The notes: generated from the sequence alone by a model not told the origin. Numbered from the stretch's first letter, positions 21,389 to 32,455 are shown. The stretch: DNA of 64,000 bases from Roseicyclus sp. (GCA_018401385.1 JAGYKZ010000001.1:22509-86508); one strand, 5' to 3'. Program-made: numbers and translations.

Positions 21389-22260
21389 ATGTCCCTGTCT
21401 GCCCGCATAGAATCGGCAATTTCTGCATCCTTGTCCCTCGCAATGCGAGAGCCTGCACCGCGAAAATTGGCGCAGGCTTTGGATCATGCCGTCAAGCCAG
21501 GCGGTGCGCGCATCCGGCCTACGATCTCGCTTTCTGTGGCGAAGGCCTGTGGCGATGATAAGCCGATTCTTTCTGATGCAGCGGCCGTCGCGATTGAGCT
21601 GATCCATTGCGCAAGCCTCGTGCATGATGATCTGCCTTGCTTTGACAATGCTGATCTGCGGCGGGGCAAACCAACGGTTCATGTCGCCTATTCGCAGCCC
21701 ATCGCGGTTTTGGCGGGAGATACACTTATTGTTTTGGCGTTTGAAGTTCTGGCCCATGCGGCGGAAGCGGACCCCAAACGCGCGGTGCAGATGATTAAAA
21801 TTCTGAGCCAAGCCACAGGGATGCCCAATGGCATATGCGCAGGGCAGGGTTGGGAAAGCGAAGATAAAATTGATCTCTCAGCGTATCACCGCTCCAAAAC
21901 AGGTGCGTTGTTTGTGGCGGCGACACAGATGGGCGCGGCCGCCGCAGGGGAGGATCCTGACAGCTGGACCGAGCTTGGCGCGCGTATTGGTGAAGCGTTT
22001 CAGGTTGCCGATGATCTACGCGATGCGCTTTATGATGAAAAAACCTTGGGCAAACCTGTGGGGCAGGATGATCTAAACGGCCGTCCCAATGCAGTGTCCC
22101 AATTGGGGGTGCGCGGTGCGGTGTCGCGGCTTGAAAATATTCTATCGGGTGCCATTTCTTCGATTCCCTCTTGTGCGGGGAGGCCGCGCTGTGCGATTTG
22201 GTGCGCGTTTATGCCGAGCGTTTGACCCCCGTTTTGCCCGCACATCATGCGGCGGAATAA
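21389..22260 (+). CDS. crtE: Geranylgeranyl diphosphate synthase CrtE, frameshifted near C-terminus
   Basis: CASLVHDDLPCFDNADLRRGKPTVH, QVADDLRDA prenyltransferase motifs; final residues EAALCDLVRVYAERLTPVLPAHHAAE* resume in another frame after a G-run near 22180. Confidence 0.9.
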
Positions 22261-23415
22261 GTGATGGCGGCGCTATCCCCCAGTGATGATCCGCGCTCCA
22301 CGCTCTTGGACCGTTGGCGCGACCGCTATCTAGGGATTATCGCATCGCCGCGCTTTCAGAAATGGGCCGCACGCGTGCCGCTGATCCGCATGGCTGCGCG
22401 GCGCGATGGCGAACGTCTGTTCGATCTGGTTGCGGGATTCACCTATAGCCAAGTGCTACAGGCCTTTGTGGCGCTTGATTTGTCGCGCCATCTGCGCGCG
22501 CGCCCTGCAACGCCCCATGAATTGGCCGCACGTCTTTGCGTGCCAGAACGGCATATGCGTGTATTGTGCCAAGCTGCGGCAAGTTTGGGTCTTTTGCATC
22601 GCCGCCGCGATGGGCGCTATGCTTTGGCCCGATTGGGTGCGGCGCTTGAAGGTGTTGGTGGTCTGCAAGATATGATCCTGCACCACGAGATCCTTTACCG
22701 CGATCTGAGCGCGGCGGCGCAATTCTTTCGTGGCGAAACGGATCCAGAGTTGGCGCGGTTCTGGCCCTATGTGTTTGGGGCCGCTGCGGTAGACGCGCCA
22801 GAAATCGCGGCGCGCTATTCTCACCTGATGTCGGAAACCCAGCGTTTGGTGTCGGACGAGATTTTGGCCAGTCTTGATTTCTCTCAAGCGCGCCATGTGA
22901 TGGATATTGGCGGGGGTGCAGGTGTGTTTTTGACTGCTTGTGCGGCGGCTTATCCCAATCTGTCCCTCACACTTTTTGATTTGCCCCAGGTGGCTCCGCT
23001 TGCCGCCGCGCGGTTTGCCAAAGCAGGGATTTCTGAACGTGCGCAAATCGAATCTGGCAGTTTTCGGGACCAACCGCTTCCACGCGGCGCAGATCTGATC
23101 ACCCTGATCCGGGTTTTATATGATCACGAAGATCAAACGGTTCTTCGGCTGTTACAATCGGTGCATGAGGTTTTGCCCGAAGGCGGCAAGATTGTGATTG
23201 CCGAGCCGATGTCGGGTGGGGATACGCCAGATCGCAGTTCTGATGCCTATTTTGCGCTCTACTGTTTGGCCATGGGCACGGGAACGGTGCGCAGCGCTGC
23301 TGAGATCAGCGGGATTATGAAAACGGCGGGATTCGACAAGGTTTCCATCGTGAAAACCAACCGCCCATTTGTCGCGCGGATCGTTACAGCTGAAAAGACT
23401 GTCAACAAAAACTGA
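22261..23415 (+). CDS. crtF: Demethylspheroidene / hydroxyneurosporene O-methyltransferase CrtF
   Basis: RLFDLVAGFTYSQVLQAFVALDLSRHL...HVMDIGGGAGVFLTACAAAYP; follows crtE. Confidence 0.92.
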   Translation: MMAALSPSDDPRSTLLDRWRDRYLGIIASPRFQKWAARVPLIRMAARRDGERLFDLVAGFTYSQVLQAFVALDLSRHLRARPATPHELAARLCVPERHMRVLCQAAASLGLLHRRRDGRYALARLGAALEGVGGLQDMILHHEILYRDLSAAAQFFRGETDPELARFWPYVFGAAAVDAPEIAARYSHLMSETQRLVSDEILASLDFSQARHVMDIGGGAGVFLTACAAAYPNLSLTLFDLPQVAPLAAARFAKAGISERAQIESGSFRDQPLPRGADLITLIRVLYDHEDQTVLRLLQSVHEVLPEGGKIVIAEPMSGGDTPDRSSDAYFALYCLAMGTGTVRSAAEISGIMKTAGFDKVSIVKTNRPFVARIVTAEKTVNKN

Positions 23416-23432
23416 CAATCTTTTTTGCAAAC

Positions 23433-23450
23433 TGTCCATTTTAATTGACA
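23433..23450. promoter_or_regulatory. PpsR/CrtJ site TGTCCATTTTAATTGACA upstream of bchC
   Basis: Exact TGT-N12-ACA; right arm contains TTGACA -35-like hexamer. Confidence 0.88.
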
Positions 23451-23458
23451 TACTGTGT

Positions 23459-23476
23459 TGTAATATTAAACTGACA
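23459..23476. promoter_or_regulatory. PpsR/CrtJ site TGTAATATTAAACTGACA upstream of bchC
   Basis: Exact TGT-N12-ACA, 26 bp from neighbouring site (8-bp gap). Confidence 0.88.
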
Positions 23477-23546
23477 CATGAAGCGCAGAGGATTCCTGTT
23501 GCCACAAAACTGGCAATTTGGGCCTCAAGAAAAAGGAAGTGCAAAC

Positions 23547-24482
23547 GTGCACGCAACCGCAGTCATACTCGAAGGGCCAAAGAAAATAGGCCTCAGACAG
23601 GTCAGCCTCACCGCGCCGAGCGCGGAAGATGTGGTTGTGCGTGTGCGCTATTCTGGCATTTCAACCGGCACTGAAAAACTCTTCTGGTCAGGCCAGATGC
23701 CCCCGTTTCCAGGCATGGGTTACCCCTTGGTCCCTGGATATGAGTCGGCCGGTGAGGTGATTTCAGCGCCCAAGAACGGCGAATTTTCGGTGGGTGATCA
23801 CATTTTCGTCCCAGGTGCGAATTGCTACGGTGATCTGCGTGGCTTGTTTGGTGGCGCGTCTTCGATGTTGATCACGTCCCCTGATCGCGCGGTTCGGATT
23901 GATCCAAATATCGGTGCGGAAGGGGCGCTCTTGGCGCTTGCGGCCACAGCTTATCACGCTTTGGCAGGGCATGATTTACCTGATCTGATCGTTGGACATG
24001 GTGTGTTTGGGCGGCTTTTGGCGCGTTTGACTTTGGCGCTTGGCGGTCCCGCTCCCACCGTTTGGGAGGTGAACCCCGCCCGTATCACGGGTGCAGATGG
24101 CTATAGGGTCTCCAACGCTGATGAAGATCCGCGGCGCGATTATCGCTGCATTTATGATGCCTCAGGCGTAGCCGCAATTTTGGACACGATGATCGCGCGC
24201 CTCGCGCGCGGCGGTGAGATTGTTCTCGCAGGATTCTATCCTGATGATCTGAAATTTGCATTTCCACCCGCTTTCATGCGCGAGGCGCGTTTGCGTATCG
24301 CTGCTGAATGGACGCGCGATGATTTGGTCGCCACACGGGATTTGATTGATGCGGGTCGGTTAAGCCTGAGCGGGCTGATCACACATCAAAAGCCCGCAAC
24401 CGAGGCCGAAGCGGCCTATCCTCTCGCCTTCGAGGATGGGTCTTGTCTGAAAATGATTCTCAATTGGGAGACTGCCACATGA
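23547..24482 (+). CDS. bchC: Bacteriochlorophyllide a dehydrogenase BchC
   Basis: [66 protein letters not shown]. Confidence 0.94.
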   Translation: MHATAVILEGPKKIGLRQVSLTAPSAEDVVVRVRYSGISTGTEKLFWSGQMPPFPGMGYPLVPGYESAGEVISAPKNGEFSVGDHIFVPGANCYGDLRGLFGGASSMLITSPDRAVRIDPNIGAEGALLALAATAYHALAGHDLPDLIVGHGVFGRLLARLTLALGGPAPTVWEVNPARITGADGYRVSNADEDPRRDYRCIYDASGVAAILDTMIARLARGGEIVLAGFYPDDLKFAFPPAFMREARLRIAAEWTRDDLVATRDLIDAGRLSLSGLITHQKPATEAEAAYPLAFEDGSCLKMILNWETAT

Positions 24483-25466
24483 CCCTTGATGTCCCAAATC
24501 TCAAGGATTTCGATGCACGCCTCCGCGAAGAGGCGCAGCAAGAACCAAATCTCGAAGTGCCGGGCACACCGACCAAGAAAACCCAAATTATTGCGATCTA
24601 TGGCAAGGTGGAATCGACAAAGCTTCACGCTGGCCAATCTCAGCCATATCATGGCCGAACAGGGCAAACGTGTTCTCCTGATTGGATGTGATCCAAAATC
24701 GGCACGACCAGCCTGCTGTTCGGTGGCAAGGCTTGTCCACGATCATTTGAAACCTCGACCAAAGAAATTGGCGGGCGAGGAAGTGAAAATCGGCGATGTC
24801 TGCTTTAAGCGCGGCGGTGTCTACGCGATGGGCTTGGCGGGCCAGAAGTGGGTCGCGGCTGTGGTGGTCGCGGGATCATTCATGGGTTTGAGCTGCTTGA
24901 GAAGCTTGGGTTCCATGATTGGGATTTTGACTACGTCTTGCTGGATTTCTTGGGCGATGTGGTTTGTGGCGGATTTGGTCTGCCCATCGCGCGTGACATG
25001 GCGCAGAAGGTGATTCTTGTCGGATCAAACGATCTGCAATCGCTCTATGTGGCCAATAATGTCTGCTCGGCGGTGGAATATTTCCGCAAAATGGGCGGCA
25101 ATGTGGGTGTTGCGGGCTTGGTCATCAACAAAGATGATGGCACGGGCGAGGCGCAGGCCTTTGCCGTGCGGTGAAGATCCCTGTTTTGGCCGCAATCCCC
25201 GCCGATGATGATCTGCGCAAGAAATCCGCGAATTACCAAATCGTGGGCACATCCCAAAGCCAGTGGGGCGCTCTTTGCCGCCTTGGGCGAGAATGTGGGC
25301 GATGCGCCGCCATTGCGGCCAGCGGCCCTGACCCAAGATGAATTGATTGGCCTGTTCGATGGCAAGGATACGGGCGCAGGTATCGTCCTTGAGCCTGCAA
25401 CCGAGGCCGATATGCGCAGCAAGAATGCCGCGCCAGCATCCTTGAAGTTATTTATGACGAGTGTGA
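24479..25466 (+). CDS. bchX: Chlorophyllide reductase iron protein subunit BchX (multiple frameshifts)
   Basis: Pieces in three frames: [43 protein letters not shown]..., [88 protein letters not shown]. Confidence 0.9.
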
Positions 25467-25472
25467 GGAACA

Positions 25473-27059
25473 ATGTCTGATGAAGTGAGATATGATGCCG
25501 CCGATGAGGCCAGGTGAACCTCGGGCGCAATCGCGCTGATGCATCGGCTGCTTCGGATGGGCAAACCCCGCCGGAATTGATTGGGGCGGGGCGCGAATAT
25601 CACGCGGGCGCGGCCGGGTGGGAAGGCCGCTGCGGCGTATGGCGGGCCGTCAAATCATGGACCAATAATGCGCGATTACCCGCAAGGGCCGCATGACAAG
25701 CCGCAAAGTATGTGCCCCGCTTTTGGAAGCTTGCGCGTGGGTTTACGGATGCGCCGCGTGGCCTCGGTTTTGTCTGGCTCTGCCTGCTGTGTTTATGGTC
25801 TCAGCTTTGTCAGCCATTTTTATGGCGCGCGCCGCTCGGTCGGCTACGTGCCTTTCAACTCGGAAAGTTTGGTTACGGGCAAGCTATTCGAGGATATTCG
25901 GGATGCTGTCCACGAGATGGCAGATCCCGCGCGCTATGATGCGATTGTGGTGACCAATCTTTGCGTTCCGACCGCCTCTGGTGTTCCTTTGCGGCTTTTG
26001 CCACAGGAGATCAACGGCGTTCGGATCGTGGGCATTGATGTGCCAGGATTTGGAATTCCCACCCATGCCGAAGCCAAAGATGTGCTTGCTGGCGCCATGT
26101 TGAATTATGCCCGTAAAGAGGTGGAGGCTGGCCCCGTCCAAGCCCCTGTTTCGGGCAAATCAGATCGCCCGACAGTGACCCTGTTGGGCGAAATGTTCCC
26201 AGCTGATCCCATTGGGATTGGTGGGATGCTCGCGCCGCTCGGTCTGGCGGCAGGTCCGGTCGTTCCCTGCCGTGAGTGGCGCGAGCTCTATTCTGCCTTG
26301 GATAGCGAAGTGGTCGCGGCGATCCACCCGTTTTACACATCCGCTATTCGGGAATTCCAGGCCGCAGGCCGCACAATCATCGGCAGTGGTCCCGTTGGAT
26401 ATGACGGCACAGCCGCATGGCTATCGGCGATTGGCGCGGCCTATGGGGTTGCGGCGGATCAGATTGCTGCTGCCCAAAACGCCTTTTTGCCAGCGATTAA
26501 GGGCGCGCTTGCCGCCCAAAAGATCAATGGCACGATTACCTTGTCAGGCTATGAAGGGTCCGAGCTGTTGGTCGCGCGCCTGTTGATCGAAAGCGGTGCG
26601 GATGTGCCTTATGTCGGCACGGCTTGTCCAAAAACGCAGTGGTCGGAGCCTGATTTGGAATGGCTGACGGCCAAGGGCGTTAAGGTTAAATTCCGTGCAA
26701 GCCTCGAAGATGATTGCGCTGCGATGGAGGCGATTAAGCCTGATCTTGCCATCGGCACGACCCCCGTTGTGCAAAAAGGCAAGGAGCTTGGCATCCCCAG
26801 CCTCTATTTCACCAATTTGATTTCCGCCCGCCCCCTGATGGGGCCAGCGGGCGCTGGATCCTTGGCCGAGGTCGTGAATGCGGCCATGTCCAACAAAGAT
26901 CGCATGGATCAGATGCGGAGCTTTTTTGAAGGGGTTGGCCACGCAGATACCGCAGGCATCTGGGAAGGCAGCCCGAATCAGCGCCCAGATTTCCGGGAGG
27001 TTCACCAGAAGAAACTCGACAAAGCGGCCCGCGCCGCCAAAGCGCAGGAGATGATCTGA
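25473..27059 (+). CDS. bchY: Chlorophyllide reductase subunit BchY (N-terminal frameshifts)
   Basis: [69 protein letters not shown]; start [13 protein letters not shown] in a different frame. Confidence 0.93.
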
Positions 27060-28540
27060 TGTTGATCCAAGATCATGATCGCGCGGGCGGATATTGGGGG
27101 GCGGTTTACGCCTTTACCGCGGTCAAAGGACTGCAGGTGGTGATTGATGGCCCTGTGGGCTGTGAAAATCTGCCCGTCACATCGGTGCTGCATTACACGG
27201 ACGCTTTGCCACCCCATGAATTGCCGATTGTGACCACAGGTCTGGGGGAAGAAGAATTGGGCCGCGATGGCACAGAGGGCGCAATGAAGCGTGCTTGGGG
27301 CACCCTTGATCCCGCGCTTCCTGCTGTTGTTGTCACAGGTTCGATTGCCGAGATGATCGGCGGCGGGGTAACCCCCCAAGGCACCAATATTCAACGCTTC
27401 TTGCCGCGCACCATTGATGAGGATCAATGGGAGGCTGCGGATCGCGCCATGACATGGATTTTCACCGAATTTGGCATGACCAAGGGCCGTATGCCACCCG
27501 AGAAAAAGCGCGAGGAAGGCGCCGCGCCGCGCGTCAACATTCTTGGGCCGATGTATGGCACCTTCAACATGGCCTCTGATCTGCACGAGATCCGCCGTCT
27601 GGTCGAAGGGATCGGGGCTGAGGTGAATATGGTGATGCCCCTTGGCAGCCATTTGGCGGAAATGCGCAACTTGGTCAACGCCGATGCGAATGTCGTGATG
27701 TATCGCGAATTCGGGCGCGGCTTGGCCGAGGTTCTGGGCAAGCCCTATTTGCAAGCGCCAATTGGGGTTGAGTCGACCACGAAATTCCTGCGCCAATTGG
27801 GTGAGATGCTGGGCCTTGACCCTGAACCATTTATTACCCGCGAAAAACACTCGACCCTGAAACCCGTTTGGGATTTGTGGCGCTCGGTGACACAAGATTT
27901 CTTTGCCACGGCGAATTTTGGCATTGTGGCGAATGAAACCTACACGCGGGGCATTCGCAATTATCTTGAAACGGATCTGGGTCTGCCTTGCGCCTTTGCA
28001 ATTGCGCGCACAGCGGGCAAAAAAACCGATAATGATGAGGTGCGTAGCCTTATCTCCGCAAAGCGGCCTTTGGTCTTGATGGGGTCCATCAACGAGAAAA
28101 TGTATCTCGCGGAAATGAGTGCAGGGCACGGCCCGCGCCCATCCTTCATCGCGGCCAGTTTCCCTGGTGCTGCGATCCGCCGTGCGACAGGCACGCCCTT
28201 CATGGGATATGCGGGCGCGACTTACCTTTTGCAGGAAATCTGCAACAGCCTGTTTGACGCCCTGTTCCACATCCTGCCGCTTGGCAGCGAGATGGACAGC
28301 GCCAAAGCCACACCGACAACGCTGCGCCGTGACTTCCCATGGGATGCGGATGCGCAGGCGTTGCTTGATCGAATTGTTGCCGAACACCCCGTGTTGACAC
28401 GGATTTCGGCGGCCAAATCCCTACGCGATGCCGCAGAGAAAGCCGCGCTTGAAAGCGGGGCTGAACGGGTCGTGAAAGAAACGGTGGCGCAGCTTGCGCC
28501 GCGCCGTTTCGAGACGCTGAACGAAGGAGGCGTATTATGA
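27059..28540 (+). CDS. bchZ: Chlorophyllide reductase subunit BchZ
   Basis: [68 protein letters not shown]. Confidence 0.96.
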   Translation: MLIQDHDRAGGYWGAVYAFTAVKGLQVVIDGPVGCENLPVTSVLHYTDALPPHELPIVTTGLGEEELGRDGTEGAMKRAWGTLDPALPAVVVTGSIAEMIGGGVTPQGTNIQRFLPRTIDEDQWEAADRAMTWIFTEFGMTKGRMPPEKKREEGAAPRVNILGPMYGTFNMASDLHEIRRLVEGIGAEVNMVMPLGSHLAEMRNLVNADANVVMYREFGRGLAEVLGKPYLQAPIGVESTTKFLRQLGEMLGLDPEPFITREKHSTLKPVWDLWRSVTQDFFATANFGIVANETYTRGIRNYLETDLGLPCAFAIARTAGKKTDNDEVRSLISAKRPLVLMGSINEKMYLAEMSAGHGPRPSFIAASFPGAAIRRATGTPFMGYAGATYLLQEICNSLFDALFHILPLGSEMDSAKATPTTLRRDFPWDADAQALLDRIVAEHPVLTRISAAKSLRDAAEKAALESGAERVVKETVAQLAPRRFETLNEGGVL

Positions 28541-28755
28541 CAGATATCAGCTCCAACCCGCAAATTGCGCGGTCCAAACCGCCCAAAACGGAGTTCATGA
28601 TTTACTTCGGGATCATTTTTCTCGCGACCTTGCCATTGGCCACAATCACTTGGGGATTGGCGGCATTGCGCACGGGCAGCTTGACGGAAAAAGGCCCCGT
28701 AAAACGCGCTTGGAGCCAAGCGCGGATTATCACGCCGATGATCTTTTCGGCCTGA
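28537..28755 (+). CDS. pufQ: PufQ protein
   Basis: 72 aa with one [34 protein letters not shown]...[21 protein letters not shown]; between bchZ and pufB. Confidence 0.9.
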   Translation: MTDISSNPQIARSKPPKTEFMIYFGIIFLATLPLATITWGLAALRTGSLTEKGPVKRAWSQARIITPMIFSA

Positions 28756-28890
28756 CACCTTTCTGACGCGCCGATGGAGACCGACTAGACCCGGTCGAGG
28801 CGCAACAGAGAGATCAAAAAATTCTCGGCGTGACGACCGGAGCCGACACAAGTTCGCCAATGCGGGGTGACTTCCCGCGTGGGTGGAATG

Positions 28891-28916
28891 CCGACAAGAC
28901 AATGAGGTTTTGTCGG
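28891..28916 (+). other. Stem-loop in pufQ-pufB intergenic RNA
   Basis: CCGACAAGAC-aatgag-GTTTTGTCGG, 10-bp stem with one G-U. Confidence 0.6.
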
Positions 28917-28967
28917 GGCCCGGCCGCAGGGTGTGCGGCACTAGTCAAACGTTCCGGAGGAAAGTTC

Positions 28968-29120
28968 ATGGCTGGTAACACCGATCTGTCCTTTACAGGT
29001 CTGACCGACGAGCAGGCGCAAGAGCTGCACTCGGTGTATATGAGCGGCCTTTGGCTGTTCGCAGGCATTGCCCTGCTTGCTCATATCGCCACGTATATCT
29101 GGCGCCCGTGGTTCGGCTGA
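28968..29120 (+). CDS. pufB: LH1 beta polypeptide
   Basis: [50 protein letters not shown] (50 aa), BChl His and WRPW. Confidence 0.96.
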   Translation: MAGNTDLSFTGLTDEQAQELHSVYMSGLWLFAGIALLAHIATYIWRPWFG

Positions 29121-29130
29121 GGAGAAAGAC

Positions 29131-29286
29131 ATGTCCAAATTTTACAAAATCTGGCTGATCTTTGACCCGCGCCGCGTCTTCGTGGCTCAGGGCGTCTTTC
29201 TCTTCTTGCTCGCAGCAATGATCCACTTGGTGGTTCTGAGCTCGGGTCTCAACTGGTTTGAGACCGCAGCAGCCGCTGGCATGTAA
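29131..29286 (+). CDS. pufA: LH1 alpha polypeptide
   Basis: [51 protein letters not shown]. Confidence 0.96.
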   Translation: MSKFYKIWLIFDPRRVFVAQGVFLFLLAAMIHLVVLSSGLNWFETAAAAGM

Positions 29287-29333
29287 GAGTTTGGCCCGCC
29301 GCGTGCGGCGCGCCTGACAAGCCTTAAGATATC

Positions 29334-29360
29334 GCTGCGGGCGGCGCGTCCGCCCGCAGC
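29334..29360 (+). promoter_or_regulatory. pufA-pufL intercistronic stabilising hairpin
   Basis: GCTGCGGGCGG-cgcgt-CCGCCCGCAGC perfect 11-bp stem. Confidence 0.85.
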
Positions 29361-29426
29361 AAACCGACCACTAACGGACGGCTATGTGGAGATGATCCAA
29401 AGGCCGCCAAACGCGGAGACAGACGC

Positions 29427-30287
29427 ATGGCTTTGTTAAGCTTCGAGAGAAAATATCGCGTCCGCGGAGGGACGCTGATTGGCGGCGATCTGTTCGACTT
29501 CTGGGTTGGCCCTTTCTATGTGGGCTTCTTTGGGGTGACCACGATCTTCTTTGCTGCCCTTGGAACCATCCTGATTTTCTGGGGGGCGGCCATGCAAGGC
29601 ACGTTCAACCCTTGGACGATCAATATTGCCCCACCTGATCTTTCTTACGGGTTGGGCATGGCCCCGTTGCTGGAAGGCGGCCTTTGGCAGATCATCACGA
29701 TTTGCGCCACAGGTGCCTTTGTCTCCTGGGCCTTGAGAGAAGTCGAAATCAGCCGAAAACTGGGGATGGGCTATCATGTTCCATTCGCCTTTAGTTTCGC
29801 GATTCTGGCTTATGTGACATTGGTTATTGTGCGCCCCTTGTTGCTTGGCGCGTGGGGACATGGATTCCCATATGGCATTTTCAGCCATCTCGATTGGGTC
29901 TCGAATGTCGGATATTCTTATCTGCATTTCCACTATAACCCAGCTCATATGATCGCGGTTACCTTCTTCTTTACCACGACATTTGCCTTGGCGTTGCATG
30001 GTGGCTTGATCCTATCCGCGGCGAATCCTGAAAAAGGTGAAGAAGCGAAAAGCCCTGATCACGAAGACACGTTCTTCCGTGATTTCATCGGCTATTCCAT
30101 CGGCACATTGGGCATTCACCGTTTGGGTCTGTTGCTGGCATTGAATGCTGGTTTCTGGAGCGCGGTTTGTATTGTGATCTCTGGCCCCGTTTGGACAAGC
30201 GGCTGGCCCGAATGGTGGAATTGGTGGCTGACGCTGCCGATCTGGCCGGATCCAAGCCCGATCCATGCGGTCACGGGAGGGATGTAA
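29427..30287 (+). CDS. pufL: Photosynthetic reaction centre L subunit
   Basis: [37 protein letters not shown]...[26 protein letters not shown]. Confidence 0.98.
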   Translation: MALLSFERKYRVRGGTLIGGDLFDFWVGPFYVGFFGVTTIFFAALGTILIFWGAAMQGTFNPWTINIAPPDLSYGLGMAPLLEGGLWQIITICATGAFVSWALREVEISRKLGMGYHVPFAFSFAILAYVTLVIVRPLLLGAWGHGFPYGIFSHLDWVSNVGYSYLHFHYNPAHMIAVTFFFTTTFALALHGGLILSAANPEKGEEAKSPDHEDTFFRDFIGYSIGTLGIHRLGLLLALNAGFWSAVCIVISGPVWTSGWPEWWNWWLTLPIWPDPSPIHAVTGGM

Positions 30288-30290
30288 ACC

Positions 30291-31292
30291 ATGGCCTATT
30301 TTGAATATCAAAACATCTTCACCCAAGTGCAGGTGCAAGGTCATCCCGAAATGGGGATGGATAATGAAAACAACATGGCGGCCGAGCGCACGACATCGGC
30401 CTCCTTCTCGACCCTTGCGGGCTTGATCGGCAACGCGCAGCTTGGTCCCATTTATCTGGGTTGGGCGGGCATGATCAGCTTGGCGACAGGTTTGCTTTGG
30501 TTCAACATCGTTGGCCTCAATATGCTGTCCCAAGTCGGTTGGTCGATCCCTGAGTTCATCCGTCAGCTGTTCTGGCTTGCGCTTGAACCTCCAGGGCCTG
30601 AATGGGGTCTGCGCATCCCGCCGCTCAATGAAGGCGGTTGGTATATTATCTCCAGCTTCTTTTTGCTGGTCTCGGTGATGTCTTGGTGGCTGCGCACCTA
30701 TCTGTTGGCTGAACAGCATAAGATGGGCAAACATATCGCTTGGGCCTTTTTGGCGGCGATTTGGTTGTTCCTTGTGCTGGGTCTGTTCCGCCCCATCTTG
30801 ATGGGCCAATGGAGTGAGGCCGTGCCCTATGGCATCTTCCCGCATCTGGATTGGACGACCGCCTTCTCTATCCGTTACGGAAACCTCTACTATAATCCGT
30901 TCCACGCGCTTTCGATTGTGTTTCTTTATGGCTCCGTCCTGCTTTTTGCGATGCATGGCGCGACCATTCTGGCGGTGTCTCGCTTTGGCGGCGACCGCGA
31001 GTTGGAACAGATTTACGACCGTGGCACGGCATCTGAACGCGCGGCTTTGTTCTGGCGCTGGACGATGGGCTTCAATGCTACCATGGAGGGGATTCACCGT
31101 TGGGCGTGGTGGTTTGCAGTTCTGACCCCGATCACGGGCGGCATCGGCATCCTGTTGACGGGCACGGTGGTTGATAATTGGTTCATCTGGGCGCAAGAGC
31201 ATAATTTTGCACCCGAATACCTCGCACCTTACGGCTATGAGGCCTATGGCAGCTATCAAGGCTTCCTTGGCCAAACCACGGGAGGAAACTGA
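30291..31292 (+). CDS. pufM: Photosynthetic reaction centre M subunit
   Basis: [22 protein letters not shown]...[33 protein letters not shown]. Confidence 0.98.
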   Translation: MAYFEYQNIFTQVQVQGHPEMGMDNENNMAAERTTSASFSTLAGLIGNAQLGPIYLGWAGMISLATGLLWFNIVGLNMLSQVGWSIPEFIRQLFWLALEPPGPEWGLRIPPLNEGGWYIISSFFLLVSVMSWWLRTYLLAEQHKMGKHIAWAFLAAIWLFLVLGLFRPILMGQWSEAVPYGIFPHLDWTTAFSIRYGNLYYNPFHALSIVFLYGSVLLFAMHGATILAVSRFGGDRELEQIYDRGTASERAALFWRWTMGFNATMEGIHRWAWWFAVLTPITGGIGILLTGTVVDNWFIWAQEHNFAPEYLAPYGYEAYGSYQGFLGQTTGGN

Positions 31293-31293
31293 T

Positions 31294-32394
31294 ATGTTCC
31301 CCAAATGGTTCAAAGATTGGAATGCCAAGAACCCGACCAATATTTATGGCCCAGCCATCTTGGTCGGGGTAGTCGGCGCGGCGGTGTTTTCTGCAGCAGC
31401 TTTGGTCACGATTGGTCAGCCTTTTAAAACAGACTCGCTTCAAACCGGCCCACGCGGCACAGGGATGAGCGTTCCTGAGTTCCAGGCTGATCTCTTCGCG
31501 ACCTATCCTGATGCGGATAATTTCTACACCACTGAACCGATTGTTCCCCAAGCCAATGCACGCCCTGTGCGCGATGTGCGTTCAGATGCAGACCCAAGTC
31601 TGGGGTATCTCACCCCAGAGAATTACGACCGTCTGGTCGAGGCGATGCGGATTTGGACGGGTATTCCTGACCTTTTTGCGGGTGAGGAAAACTATCAGAC
31701 CGTGGTCGCACGGAACATGATCGAGATGACCCAGAACATTAACGAATTCTGGGGCGGTCACGTGAATGCCAATGCGGAGGTGGGTGTCACCTGTTATACC
31801 TGTCACCGTGGCGAACCCGTTCCGAACAACATCTGGTTCAAAATCTCGCCTGTGAATGAAAACGCAGGCGGTTGGTCCGCCAACCAAAACCGCGTGACGA
31901 TTGTGTCAAATTCGACATCATTGCCATCGGATTATCTGGAAACCTATCTCCTGTTGAACGAGGACGGTCAGTATAACCGCATTGGTGTGCATGATCTGGC
32001 GTCGCGTGTGCAGCAGATGGATGGGGATCCGCTGATCCAGCAGACGGAACGCACCTATGCCTTCATGAATTACATTGCGAATTCATTGGGTGTGAATTGC
32101 ACCTTCTGTCACAACACGCGGGCCTTCTATGATGCGAGCCAAGTGACACCACAATGGGCCACGGCAAGCCTTGGCATCCAAATGGTGCAAGAGGCGCTTG
32201 ATCTCTACATCCTGCCTTTGGAGGAGGTCTTGCCCGCCGAGCGGCTTGGCCCCGTTCATGCCGATGTGCCGAAACTGGCCTGTGCCACCTGTCACCAAGG
32301 ACAGCAGCAGCCGCTGCGTGGTCTGAACGTGATCGCAAATTGGCCAGAGCTTGCCACCACTTCGGGCGAGCCTGACTATGCGGCCTTTCAGTGA
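31294..32394 (+). CDS. pufC: Reaction-centre-bound multiheme cytochrome c subunit PufC (three CXXCH motifs)
   Basis: MFPKWFKDWNAKNPTNIYGPAILVGVVGAAVFSAAALVTIGQP...GVTCYTCHRG...GVNCTFCHNTR...LACATCHQGQQQPLRGLNV; follows pufM by 1 nt. Confidence 0.96.
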   Translation: MFPKWFKDWNAKNPTNIYGPAILVGVVGAAVFSAAALVTIGQPFKTDSLQTGPRGTGMSVPEFQADLFATYPDADNFYTTEPIVPQANARPVRDVRSDADPSLGYLTPENYDRLVEAMRIWTGIPDLFAGEENYQTVVARNMIEMTQNINEFWGGHVNANAEVGVTCYTCHRGEPVPNNIWFKISPVNENAGGWSANQNRVTIVSNSTSLPSDYLETYLLLNEDGQYNRIGVHDLASRVQQMDGDPLIQQTERTYAFMNYIANSLGVNCTFCHNTRAFYDASQVTPQWATASLGIQMVQEALDLYILPLEEVLPAERLGPVHADVPKLACATCHQGQQQPLRGLNVIANWPELATTSGEPDYAAFQ

Positions 32395-32420
32395 TGTTTG
32401 GCTTCGGCCACAATAAGACC

Positions 32421-32455
32421 CTGTTCTGCGGTTTAGACCCTAAATCGCAGAACAG
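32421..32455 (+). other. Strong stem-loop downstream of pufC
   Basis: CTGTTCTGCGGTTTAG-ACC-CTAAATCGCAGAACAG, 16-bp stem with one G-U, no T-tract. Confidence 0.75.

Noticed and set aside
24479-25700. Calling bchX/bchY a genuine pseudogene pair
   Set aside because: Indels restore exact family residues one base at a time, and similar defects occur in mnmE and mltA; sequence error is simpler, though unproven.
27002-28387. 461-aa antisense ORF opposite bchZ
   Set aside because: Composition-driven shadow ORF in a GC-rich conserved gene; His/Arg-rich low-plausibility protein, no recognisable domain.
28830-28967. Open in-frame extension of 46 codons upstream of pufB
   Set aside because: LH1 beta starts at [13 protein letters not shown] with a good Shine-Dalgarno (CGGAGGAA); upstream frame is probably open by chance.
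30012-31340. 442-aa antisense ORF opposite pufL/pufM/pufC
   Set aside because: Shadow of conserved reaction centre genes; no start context or family resemblance.
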